Below are positions 17,133 to 25,179 of a stretch of 40,671 nucleotides of DNA, piece after piece. A program made the translations under genes and the position numbers. The notes beneath the pieces are model-generated. The model was not told the origin of the DNA. It did not search any database and saw only the letters and a list, made by a program, of their open reading frames with translations. The stretch spans positions 1 through 40,671 of the forward strand of contig JAHEEV010000026.1 of assembly GCA_024640505.1 (NCBI GenBank). Reading direction: 5' to 3'. Position 1 is the first letter of the stretch. Each line of letters opens with the position of its first letter. The stretch is from Halieaceae bacterium. GTDB lineage: Bacteria > Pseudomonadota > Gammaproteobacteria > Pseudomonadales > Halieaceae.

Positions 17133-18305
17133 TCAGGCTCCCGACACTCCGGTGGACAGGTGAACCGGCCTGTTGTCCACGGACGCCACCTGGTTGCGTC
17201 CCCCGCGCTTGGCCAGGTACAGGGCCCGGTCCGCTTCCTGGGACAGTTTGTCCAGGTCCACTTCGCCGATGGCATTGGCGACGCCGAGGCTGACGGTGAC
17301 GGGAATGCGCTGTCCGTCAACCAACAGGGGGTGTTCGCCGATGTCCAGCCGGACTCTCTCGGCCAGCACGCGCGCACTGGCTGTGTCGGTATCCGGCAGA
17401 ACCATGAGGAATTCCTCCCCGCCCACCCGCGCCACGACATCGCTGTTGCGGCTCAGGCGATCCAGTGTCCTGGCCACGTGCTGCAGCACCTGGTCACCGC
17501 TCTGATGGCCAAAGCTGTCGTTGATCTGCTTGAAATGATCGATGTCCACCATGACGGCCGTCGTGGACAGGCCCTTGCGTTGAGCGTGCGCCAGGCTGAT
17601 GAACAGGGCATCACCCAGTCCCCGCCGGTTGAGGAGTCCTGTCAGGGGGTCTTCGGTAGCCAGGTGTGAGAGATGCTGCTGGTATTCGATCAGTACGCTG
17701 GCCAGAAAGCCGATGGCGACCAGGGCATAGGCGCAGCTGTGGACGCCAAACGCGATGGACTGGGCCAGGGGTAGATCTTCGGTCACGGTGAGCCGGTAGA
17801 TGGCCAGAGGCATGCCGATGACCATCATGAGCGCCGCCGAGGCAATGATCGCATCCCCTATATTGCCCAGACGCCAGGCGCGTGCGTTGCACTGCCAGGC
17901 GATGCCCGCGAAGAAGAGGACGGCCGCAGCATTCTGGACGATGAACATCCGAGCGGAGGGCAGGAAGAACACGGAGAGACAGGCGCCCAGGCAGATCAGC
18001 CCCAGCGGCAGCCGTCCGCGATGGTCTCCGGCGCGCTGGCCTGCGGCCAGGAACAGGATATAGCTGTTGAAAATAGTGGCAAACGCCGGCAGGTCAACGG
18101 CCATGGGCGTTTCCGATGCCTGCTGCAGGGTTGCGGCTATCCAGCCCAGCAGTGCGGCCATGAAGTAGACAGTGTAGAGGCCCAGGCCCGCAGGCGGGTT
18201 GCTGGAATCACTGAGCACATAGACCACCAGCATCTGGGCGCAGGTGATCGAGAAGATCAGCCCAAAATACATCAGCGCCCAGTTTTCCGGGAGTATATGT
18301 TCCAC
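17133..18305 (-). CDS. Membrane-bound diguanylate cyclase (GGDEF)
   Basis: This 390-residue protein makes c-di-GMP from two GTP. About six or seven hydrophobic helices fill residues 10-205, forming a membrane sensor of unknown ligand. The GGDEF domain follows (DPLTGLLNRRG at 219-229). The catalytic motif is GGEEF at 295-299, a functional variant. RNSD at 286-289, five residues upstream, is an intact RxxD inhibitory site for product feedback. No EAL domain is present. The gene is immediately followed by an AraC regulator (8-base gap), so the two are likely co-transcribed. It diverges from the acyl-CoA dehydrogenase cluster across a 138-base gap. Confidence 0.93.
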   Translation of the reverse strand: MEHILPENWALMYFGLIFSITCAQMLVVYVLSDSSNPPAGLGLYTVYFMAALLGWIAATLQQASETPMAVDLPAFATIFNSYILFLAAGQRAGDHRGRLPLGLICLGACLSVFFLPSARMFIVQNAAAVLFFAGIAWQCNARAWRLGNIGDAIIASAALMMVIGMPLAIYRLTVTEDLPLAQSIAFGVHSCAYALVAIGFLASVLIEYQQHLSHLATEDPLTGLLNRRGLGDALFISLAHAQRKGLSTTAVMVDIDHFKQINDSFGHQSGDQVLQHVARTLDRLSRNSDVVARVGGEEFLMVLPDTDTASARVLAERVRLDIGEHPLLVDGQRIPVTVSLGVANAIGEVDLDKLSQEADRALYLAKRGGRNQVASVDNRPVHLSTGVSGA

Positions 18306-18373
18306 GCCTCGTCCTGGTCCGGCCGCCCATGGCGGCTGTCATCTTAAGTCAATTTAATTGTCGGCCGGGGTCA

Positions 18374-18402
18374 TTGTTCACCCGGTGCCTGCTCACCATA
18401 CT
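18374..18402 (+). promoter_or_regulatory. Candidate promoter of the branched acyl-CoA degradation cluster
   Basis: TTGTTC (18374-18379) and CATACT (18397-18402) are 17 bases apart and 41 bases upstream of the ATG at 18444. This is the only reasonable sigma-70-like pair in the gap before the six-gene plus-strand cluster. Each hexamer matches only four positions or so, hence low confidence. Confidence 0.3.
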
Positions 18403-18443
18403 GATGGCCGTTTTTTCCACCTCATCAAGACTGGGATCGCCGT

Positions 18444-19619
18444 ATGTTGCAACGAGATTTTACCGAAGAGCAGCAGATGTTCCGGGACGCCTACCGCAAG
18501 TTTCTCGCCACCGAGATTGTGCCACATATGGAGGCCTGGCGTGAGGCGGGTATCGTTGATCGTGATGCGTTTCGCAAAGCCGGCGAACAGGGGTTCCTGA
18601 TGGTCTGGCCGGACGAGAAGTACGGCGGTATGGGCGACCCGGATTTTCGTTTCGAGCAGATCATCATCGAGGAGACGGCCTATGCCCGTGCCTCGGACTG
18701 GTACAACTCGCTCCACAGCCGCCTGGTGGGACCCTATTTCACCCGTTTCGGCAACGAGGAACAGTGCCAGCGTTTCCTGCCGAAGTGTGTCAGTGGTGAA
18801 ACTGTCCTCGCCATTGCCATGACCGAGCCCGATGCAGGGAGCGATCTCGCCGGCATGCGCGCTGTGGCAGTCGAGCAGGGCGATCACTGGGTGCTCAACG
18901 GCTCCAAGACCTACATATCCAATGGCATCAACGCCGATGTGGTGATCGTGGCGGCCAAGACCGACCCGGAAAACAATCCCCATCACATGACGCTCTTCCT
19001 GGTGGAGCGGGGAATGGCGGGTTTCGAGCGGGGGCGCAATCTCGAGAAGATGGGCCTCAAGGCACAGGATACGGCAGAGCTTTTTTTCAACGACGTGAAA
19101 GTCCCCAAGGCCAACGTGCTGGGTGAGCCGGGCAAGGGATTCATCTACCTCATGGAAGGACTGGCCGAAGAGCGCCTGATCGGCGCTGTCGGCTACCTCG
19201 CCGCAGCGCAGCTTTCATGGAATCTCACGGCAGACTATGTCAGGGAGCGCAAGGCGTTCGGCAAGCCGCTGGTGGCCTTCCAGAACACCCAGTTCAAGCT
19301 GGCCGAATTGCGCACCGAACTGGATGTCGCGCAAGTCTACGTGGACCAGTGTGTCGCTGCTTTCGCATCGGGTGCGTTGACGGCGGTGGATGCGGCCAAG
19401 GCCAAGCTGGTCACCAGCGAACTGCAGGTCAAGGTGGCGGATATCGGGGTGCAGATGCATGGAGGCGCCGGGTACATGGACGAATACCCGATCAGCCGTC
19501 AGTTCACCGACGCGAAGATTTCGACCATTTATGCCGGCAGTTCGGAAGTGATGAAAATCATCATCAGCCGGGATTGCCTGGCGGAAGACTATGTTCCGTT
19601 CAACAGCCGTAATTTCTAG
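18444..19619 (+). CDS. Acyl-CoA dehydrogenase (LCAD/isovaleryl-CoA dehydrogenase-like active site)
   Basis: This 391-residue flavoprotein introduces the alpha-beta double bond into acyl-CoA and passes electrons to ETF. The FAD/substrate motifs AIAMTEPDAGSDLAG (124-138) and KAFGKPLVAFQNTQFKLAEL are standard. The usual catalytic glutamate in the C-terminal YEGT motif is replaced: here it reads IYAGSSEV, with Ala364. In long-chain and isovaleryl-CoA dehydrogenases the base sits instead in an LxxER helix, and such a segment is present (GLAEERL, Glu243). The enzyme is therefore likely active on long or branched acyl-CoAs, by analogy. It is the first gene of a plus-strand cluster with racemase, isomerase and carboxylase. 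Confidence 0.92.
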   Translation: MLQRDFTEEQQMFRDAYRKFLATEIVPHMEAWREAGIVDRDAFRKAGEQGFLMVWPDEKYGGMGDPDFRFEQIIIEETAYARASDWYNSLHSRLVGPYFTRFGNEEQCQRFLPKCVSGETVLAIAMTEPDAGSDLAGMRAVAVEQGDHWVLNGSKTYISNGINADVVIVAAKTDPENNPHHMTLFLVERGMAGFERGRNLEKMGLKAQDTAELFFNDVKVPKANVLGEPGKGFIYLMEGLAEERLIGAVGYLAAAQLSWNLTADYVRERKAFGKPLVAFQNTQFKLAELRTELDVAQVYVDQCVAAFASGALTAVDAAKAKLVTSELQVKVADIGVQMHGGAGYMDEYPISRQFTDAKISTIYAGSSEVMKIIISRDCLAEDYVPFNSRNF

Positions 19620-19721
19620 GTACATGACACATCGCGGTGACCCGTCGGTAGGGGATTGCCAGACCCGGGGCTGGATGCCTTCGACCCGGATGGGAACAGT
19701 TAGCAAGGGGAGCAATAAATA

Positions 19722-20855
19722 ATGGGACCACTGAACGGCTATACCATCATCGAACTTGCGGGTATCGGCCCCGCACCCATGGGCGGCATGATCCTGGCGG
19801 ATATGGGCGCCGAAGTCATTCGTATCGACCGTGCCGGAGGGGCGGACCCCCGCCTGATGGAGCAGGTCAGCGGGCGGGGCAAGAAGTCGGTGGTGCTCAA
19901 TCTCAAGGATCCCGCCGGCAGGGAAACCCTCCTGCGCATGGTGGAAAATGCCGATGCCATCATCGATCCGTATCGCCCCGGTGTGTGCGAAAAGCTGGGT
20001 ATCGGCCCGGACGTATGCCTGGAGCGGAACTCTAAACTGGTGTTTGCGCGGATGACCGGCTGGGGACAGGAGGGCCCTCTCGCGCATGCCGCTGGCCACG
20101 ACATCAACTACATTTCGATCACCGGTGCCCTCTACGCCATGGGCCGTAGCGGCCAGAAGCCGGTGCCGCCGTTGAACCTGGTGGGGGATATGGGCGGTGG
20201 CGGCATGCTGCTGGTCAATGGCATCCTCGCTGCCCTGCTGGAGACGGCGAATTCCGGCAAGGGCCAGGTGATCGACGTGGCCATGGTCGACGGGGCAGCC
20301 CAGCTCATGTGGATGTTCCATGGTTTCGAGAACATGGGTCTGTGGGACGCCACACGCCGGGAGGTCAACATGCTGGATGGGGGTGCTCACTACTATGACA
20401 CCTACGAGTGCGCCGATGGCGCCTACGTCTCCATCGGCTCTATCGAGCCCCAGTTCTATGCGTTGCTGATGCAACTGGCAGGCTTATCCGAGGAGGACTT
20501 CGGCGCCCAGAACGACCAGTCAAGGTGGCCCGAGATGAAAGAGAAACTCGAGGCCGTGTTCAAACAGAAGACCCAGGCAGAGTGGTGTGAGCTTATGGAA
20601 GGCACCGACGTGTGCTTCGCTCCGGTGATCTCCTTCACCGAGGCCCCCGCACACCCGGCCAATGTTGCGCGCCAGACCTACATCGAGGTCGATGGCGTAA
20701 CCCAGCCCGCGCCGGCGCCGCGCTTCAGCCGCACACCCTCCCGCGTGACCCACGGAACGCACGGTCTTGGGGAGGACACCGGCCAGGTGCTCTCCTCCAT
20801 GGGTTTCGGCGAGGAGGAAATTGCAGGTCTCAAGGCGGCGGGCGCCATTGCCTGA
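19722..20855 (+). CDS. Alpha-methylacyl-CoA racemase (CaiB/BaiF CoA-transferase family III fold)
   Basis: This 377-residue protein interconverts R- and S-2-methylacyl-CoA so that methyl-branched chains can be oxidised. The catalytic set known from Mycobacterium tuberculosis MCR is conserved almost at the same numbering: His126 in AAGHDINYISITGALY, Asp156 in LNLVGDMGGGGMLLVN, and Glu242 in GSIEPQFYALL. This distinguishes it from formyl-CoA transferases of the same fold, which use an aspartate nucleophile. The ATG has AAGGGGAG about 10 bases upstream. The gap to the downstream isomerase is 22 bases, indicating one operon. It strongly points to methyl-branched (isoprenoid, sterol side-chain or pristanic-type) substrates. 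Confidence 0.93.
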   Translation: MGPLNGYTIIELAGIGPAPMGGMILADMGAEVIRIDRAGGADPRLMEQVSGRGKKSVVLNLKDPAGRETLLRMVENADAIIDPYRPGVCEKLGIGPDVCLERNSKLVFARMTGWGQEGPLAHAAGHDINYISITGALYAMGRSGQKPVPPLNLVGDMGGGGMLLVNGILAALLETANSGKGQVIDVAMVDGAAQLMWMFHGFENMGLWDATRREVNMLDGGAHYYDTYECADGAYVSIGSIEPQFYALLMQLAGLSEEDFGAQNDQSRWPEMKEKLEAVFKQKTQAEWCELMEGTDVCFAPVISFTEAPAHPANVARQTYIEVDGVTQPAPAPRFSRTPSRVTHGTHGLGEDTGQVLSSMGFGEEEIAGLKAAGAIA

Positions 20856-20877
20856 CGCGTCCGCAGGGGAAAACACG

Positions 20878-21666
20878 ATGGGCGAGTATGAAGCAGTTCA
20901 GGTAGAGCGCCGGGGGGCGGTTGCAGTGGTTACCCTCAACCGGCCCGATACGCTCAATGCGTTCGACGAGGATCTGCGCCGGGACGTACTCTGGGCGGTG
21001 CGGGATATCAATGACGACGACAGCGTCCGGGTCGCCATTCTGACCGGCGCGGGCCGGGCATTCAGTGCCGGTGCCAATCTGGCGGAGCAGCCCGCGGACC
21101 CCGGGCGCTTCCGGGTAGAGGACCAGCTCAACGGGGAATACAAGCCGGTGCTGCTGGAAATTACCCGTGCCCCGCAACCTTGGATCAGTGCGGTCAACGG
21201 TGCGGCGGCCGGTATCGGCAGCGCGTTCGCCATGGCCTGCGATCTCACCGTGATGGCAGATAACGCGTACATTTACCAGGCCTTCGCGGCCATTGGCCTG
21301 GTGCCCGATGGCGGGGCGACCTGGCATCTGGCGCGAACACTGGGCAGAAAGCGCGCCTACGAGATCATGGTCACCGGGGAGCGGATCAGTGCGCAGAAAT
21401 GCCTCGATTGGGGACTCTGCAACCGCGTGGTACCCGCCGGGGAGCTGCTGTCAGAGAGCCTGCGTTGGGCGGGAGAGCTGGCTACCAGGGCGCCTCTGGC
21501 GCTGCGCTACACCAAGGAGGCGCTGAACGACGCCATGGAAGAGAATCTCGACGAAACCATTTCACGGGAGGCCCGGCTGCAGCACATCTGCCTTGGCAGC
21601 GAGGACGCCGCGGAAGGCGCGACCGCCTTCCTCGAGAAACGCGCACCGCAGTGGAAGGGCCGTTAG
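20878..21666 (+). CDS. Crotonase-family enoyl-CoA isomerase, PaaG-like
   Basis: This 262-residue crotonase lacks both glutamates of a true enoyl-CoA hydratase: the GGGCEL position reads GIGSAF, and the PEILLG position reads AFAAIG. It keeps an aspartate (Asp144 in GLVPDGGATWHL) at the place used by PaaG (Asp136) for double-bond isomerisation. The surrounding AVNGAAAGIGSAFAMACD also resembles PaaG. Moving a double bond between positions 3 and 2 is therefore more likely than hydration. The frame is open further upstream, but ATG 20878 has AGGGGA about 9 bases before it and starts the family's first strand (VAVVTLNRPDTLNAF). It lies between the racemase and the carboxylase genes. Confidence 0.9.
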   Translation: MGEYEAVQVERRGAVAVVTLNRPDTLNAFDEDLRRDVLWAVRDINDDDSVRVAILTGAGRAFSAGANLAEQPADPGRFRVEDQLNGEYKPVLLEITRAPQPWISAVNGAAAGIGSAFAMACDLTVMADNAYIYQAFAAIGLVPDGGATWHLARTLGRKRAYEIMVTGERISAQKCLDWGLCNRVVPAGELLSESLRWAGELATRAPLALRYTKEALNDAMEENLDETISREARLQHICLGSEDAAEGATAFLEKRAPQWKGR

Positions 21667-21720
21667 ACGCTCCCCGGGTAAGCGACTCTGCGCTATAGTG
21701 GCTCCCCCCGCTTCGGAGAG

Positions 21721-23256
21721 ATGACATTGGACGCAGATACCCGGCCAGAGCTTGCCGCCTTGCGAGAGCGCCTGCAGCGAACCCTGGACGACAGGCGGGT
21801 TGACGCCCGGTCGCGGCGCCATGCCAGGGGTTACCGTACCGCCCGGGAAAATGTCGACGACCTGGTCGATCCGGGGTCTTTCCAGGAATACGGGCAACTC
21901 GCCGTGGCCGCCCAGCGGAGCCGGCGTGATTATGAGGACCTGCAGTCCAGCACAGCCGCCGACGGAATCATCACCGGCACCTGCACCATCAATGCGGGAC
22001 AGGTGGGGGGCGAGCGCGCCCGCGCCGCAATCATCGTCAACGACTATGCAGTGCTGGCCGGAACCCAGGGTTTTTTCCATCACAAGAAACTGGACCGCAT
22101 GTGTGAACTCGCCGGGGAGTTGCAACTGCCGGTGGTGATGTACACGGAAGGGGGCGGCGGCCGGCCCGGTGACACCGACGTCACCACGCAGATTGCCGGC
22201 CTCGACGTGGAGAGTTTTCGTACCTGGGCTGCGCTCAGCGGCAAGGTGCCTCGAATCGCGGTGAACAACGGCTACTGTTTTGCCGGTAATGCCGCCCTGT
22301 TCGGTTGCGCCGATTTCACGATCGCCACGCGAAACTCATGGATCGGCATGGCTGGCCCGGCCATGATAGAGGGCGGCGGCCTGGGAAAATACGAACCCAC
22401 CGATATCGGTCCCATCGACGTGCAGGCCAGGAACGGGGTTGTGGATATCGTCGCCGAAGACGAGGCACACGCCACGGCCCTGGCGAAGTATCTGTTGGCC
22501 TACTTCCAGGGCCCCGTCGATCACTGGCGCGTTGGACCACAGGAACCATTGCGGGACATCATCCCGGCCGACCGGCGCTGGGGCTACCCGGTGCGCCGCG
22601 TTATCGAGACGCTTGCGGACGAGGGGTCTTTCCTGGAATTGCAGCGGACAGTCGGCCGCAGTGTGATCACCGGCTTTATCCGCCTGGAGGGTCGGCCACT
22701 GGCCCTCATTGCCAATGACTGCCAGCAATTGGGTGGGGCCGTGGATTCCGAGGCCGCGGAGAAGGCGGCGCGCTTCCTGCGTATCTGCGATCCCCTGGGA
22801 TTGCCCGTGTTGTCGCTGACAGATACACCGGGGTTCATGGTCGGACCCGACAGCGAGCGGCAGGGAGCCGTGCGCCGCATGTCATCCCTGTTCCTGGCCG
22901 GTGCCGACATGTCAGTGCCGGTAGTAGCAATTTTCCTGCGCAAGGGTTATGGCCTGGGGGCCATGGCCATGACGGGCGGCAGCTTTGTCAGGCCCGTCTA
23001 CGCCGCAGCCTGGCCCACCGGAGAGTTTGGCGGCATGGGTCTGGAGGGGGCCGTTCGGCTCGGGTACAGCAAGGAGCTGGAAGCGGTGCCGGACCCGGCA
23101 GAGCGCGAGGTTCTGTTCAATGAGCTGGTAGGCCGTATGTACGAGATTGGCAAGGCCACGGAAGCGGCTGCGCACCTGGAAATCGATGCGGTGATCGATC
23201 CGGCGGATACCCGCGAGGTGGTGTTGCGAGCCCTGCGCGCCGCGGCCGGTAATTGA
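21721..23256 (+). CDS. Acyl-CoA carboxylase carboxyltransferase (beta) subunit
   Basis: This 511-residue protein has the two crotonase-like lobes of propionyl-/methylcrotonyl-/geranyl-CoA carboxylase beta subunits. Lobe marks are GTQGFFHHKKLDRMCELAG and NGYCFAGNAALFGCADF in the N half. In the C half they are LPVLSLTDTPGFMVGPDSER and RKGYGLGAMAMTGGSF, with the final WPTGEFGGMGLEGAVRLG. It should transfer CO2 from biotin to an acyl-CoA. The biotin carboxylase/biotin-carrier subunit that it needs is not encoded anywhere in the window. The ATG at 21721 has GGAG only 2 bases away; a TTG at 21727 with better spacing is an alternative start. Its position after racemase and isomerase suggests a branched substrate, but the acyl group is not determined. 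Confidence 0.9.
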   Translation: MTLDADTRPELAALRERLQRTLDDRRVDARSRRHARGYRTARENVDDLVDPGSFQEYGQLAVAAQRSRRDYEDLQSSTAADGIITGTCTINAGQVGGERARAAIIVNDYAVLAGTQGFFHHKKLDRMCELAGELQLPVVMYTEGGGGRPGDTDVTTQIAGLDVESFRTWAALSGKVPRIAVNNGYCFAGNAALFGCADFTIATRNSWIGMAGPAMIEGGGLGKYEPTDIGPIDVQARNGVVDIVAEDEAHATALAKYLLAYFQGPVDHWRVGPQEPLRDIIPADRRWGYPVRRVIETLADEGSFLELQRTVGRSVITGFIRLEGRPLALIANDCQQLGGAVDSEAAEKAARFLRICDPLGLPVLSLTDTPGFMVGPDSERQGAVRRMSSLFLAGADMSVPVVAIFLRKGYGLGAMAMTGGSFVRPVYAAAWPTGEFGGMGLEGAVRLGYSKELEAVPDPAEREVLFNELVGRMYEIGKATEAAAHLEIDAVIDPADTREVVLRALRAAAGN

Positions 23257-23270
23257 GCGAGGTGAGACGG

Positions 23271-25151
23271 ATGGTGCACAGGATGGATAAGGCGCTGGCG
23301 GGGGTGGCCTCGCTGGTGCTGGCCGCCGCTAGCGTTGCCGGGGAAGGCAAGCAACTGTTGTGGGGTGATACCCATCTGCATACCAGTAATTCCATGGATG
23401 CCTTTACCGTAGGCAACCTTACCGGCGACCCGGAGACCGCCTATCGCTATGCCCGCGGGTTGCCCGTCATTCATCCCTACCACCGCGCCCGGGTACGGAT
23501 CGGCACGCCGCTGGATTTTCTGGTGGTGTCAGATCATGCAGAGTTCATGGGCGTGATCCGTCATCTTTACACTGACGGCGCAGCCGGTGAGAAGCTGGGC
23601 CCGCTCGAAACCATGACCTCGGCCCTGGCTGCCTGGGTCCTGCGCCTTGGCGTCGACTATCAGTGGGGGCCGCAACTCTTCGGCTCCTATCTCCCGGAGC
23701 CCCAGGAAGCATCGGCCGCCGCGGCTGAGCAGTTGGAAAACCCCCAGGAGATTGAGGGTGTGCCGCCACTCCCCGGTGTGGAGGCCGCGGCCTGGCACGC
23801 CACCGCCGGGGTGGCGGACGCCTACAACCAGCCCGGTGAATTCAGCGCGCTGATCGGCTGGGAGTGGAGTTCCACCCCCGGCGGCGCCAACCTGCACCGT
23901 GTGGTGATCACGGATGGCGGCGCAGAGTCGGCGCGTCTCTACAGCCCCTACAGTTTCCTGGACAGCCCCTATCCGGAGGACCTCTGGAGCTGGCTGGACC
24001 AGACCAGCGCCAGGGTCGGTGCCGACTTTATCGCAATTCCACACAACTCGAACCTGTCCAAAGGGTACATGTTCGATACCAAGACCCTGCGCGGTTCGCC
24101 CCTGACCCCGGAATATGCAGCCGCGCGAATGAGGTGGGAGCGGGTGGCAGAAGTCACCCAGATTAAAGGCGACTCCGAGACTCATCCGGCGCTTTCCCCG
24201 CAGGATGCATTTTCCGACTTCGAAACCTTCCCGTTCTATCTCCAGCGCCGGGCGACCGACTACGCCCCGGGAGAGGGGGATTACATTCGTGCCGCGCTGC
24301 GACGCGGCCTGGCCCTGGAGGCGGAACTGGGACGCAACCCCTACCAGTTCGGATTGATCGGTTCCACTGACGCACACACGGCTCTGGCCTCTGCCGAGGA
24401 AGACAACTTTCATGGGAAGATGGCCCGGGATTCCGTCCCGGACACCAAGAACAGCCACTTTGCCGGCAGTGAAACCGCCCCCTCCGGCTGGGACATGTCT
24501 GCCTCCGGGCTGGCCGCTGTCTGGGCCGAGGAGAATACGCGGGAGGCCATCCTGGCCGCTCTCAAGCGGCGCGAAGTGTACGCAACCAGCGGACCCCGTA
24601 TCAGTGTGCAGTTTTTTGCGGGATATGGTCTCGGCGAAACGTCATTGCAGTCCGGGCAGGATCTGGCCCTGGCCCTGGCCTCCGGCGTACCCATGGGTGG
24701 CGAGCTTGCGGGGAACAGCGGGGAGGCCCCCGTCTTCGCGGTGGTGGCCGCCCGGGATCCGGTTGGCGCCAACCTCGACCGGGTGCAGATCGTCAAGGGC
24801 TGGGTGGATAGAGCCGGCACGACCCGGGAAAAGGTGTTCGACGTGGCCTGGTCCGGTGAGCGGAAGCTTGATGCTACTGGCAGGCTGCCCCCGGTGGGCA
24901 ACTCGGTCGATGCCGATACAGCCAGTTACAGCAACGATATCGGTGTGCCCGAGTTGGCCACCCTGTGGCAGGACCCGGAATTCGATGCCGGGCAGCCGGC
25001 GTTTTACTATGCCCGCGTGCTGCAGATACCCACGCCGCGTCACTCACTGTACGACGCTGTGGCACTCAGGCAGGCGCACGTCACCAACCACCCTGCAGCG
25101 ATTCAGGAGCGGGCTTACACTTCGCCCATCTGGTATCGCCCCAACCGGTAG
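23271..25151 (+). CDS. Secreted DUF3604 protein with PHP-like metal-site motifs
   Basis: This protein of about 626 residues has a signal peptide (LAGVASLVLAAASVAG, probable cut after residue 24). The DUF3604 match is clear from WGDTHLHTSNSMDAF at 31-45, VVSDHAEFMG near 86-95, AIPHNSNLSKG, and GSTDAHTAL. The set HxH, DH, PHN and DAH is arranged as in PHP-type metallophosphoesterases, so a hydrolase with two or three metal ions is likely (inference). No function has been assigned to the family. The upstream gene's stop lies within the weak TTG at 23253; ATG 23271 has GAGGTGA close upstream and begins the signal peptide. It lies in the middle of an acyl-CoA cluster, an odd place for an exported protein. 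Confidence 0.85.
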   Translation: MVHRMDKALAGVASLVLAAASVAGEGKQLLWGDTHLHTSNSMDAFTVGNLTGDPETAYRYARGLPVIHPYHRARVRIGTPLDFLVVSDHAEFMGVIRHLYTDGAAGEKLGPLETMTSALAAWVLRLGVDYQWGPQLFGSYLPEPQEASAAAAEQLENPQEIEGVPPLPGVEAAAWHATAGVADAYNQPGEFSALIGWEWSSTPGGANLHRVVITDGGAESARLYSPYSFLDSPYPEDLWSWLDQTSARVGADFIAIPHNSNLSKGYMFDTKTLRGSPLTPEYAAARMRWERVAEVTQIKGDSETHPALSPQDAFSDFETFPFYLQRRATDYAPGEGDYIRAALRRGLALEAELGRNPYQFGLIGSTDAHTALASAEEDNFHGKMARDSVPDTKNSHFAGSETAPSGWDMSASGLAAVWAEENTREAILAALKRREVYATSGPRISVQFFAGYGLGETSLQSGQDLALALASGVPMGGELAGNSGEAPVFAVVAARDPVGANLDRVQIVKGWVDRAGTTREKVFDVAWSGERKLDATGRLPPVGNSVDADTASYSNDIGVPELATLWQDPEFDAGQPAFYYARVLQIPTPRHSLYDAVALRQAHVTNHPAAIQERAYTSPIWYRPNR

Positions 25152-25179
25152 AGCACTTCCATGTGTGGAGGAAGGAATC

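Noticed and set aside
16052-17293. Plus-strand frame of 413 codons opposite the AraC gene
   Set aside because: Shadow of the AraC and GGDEF genes; no domain or ribosome site.
17126-17440. N-terminal extension of the AraC protein
   Set aside because: It lies entirely within the GGDEF gene and has no similarity to AraC N-terminal domains.
19215-20474. Minus-strand frame of 419 codons opposite the dehydrogenase and racemase
   Set aside because: Composition of a shadow frame; the plus-strand genes are intact and conserved.
24412-25179. Upstream extension of the SDR frame, as a possible fusion protein
   Set aside because: It overlaps the DUF3604 gene in another frame, and the strong ribosome site before 25180 fixes the SDR start.
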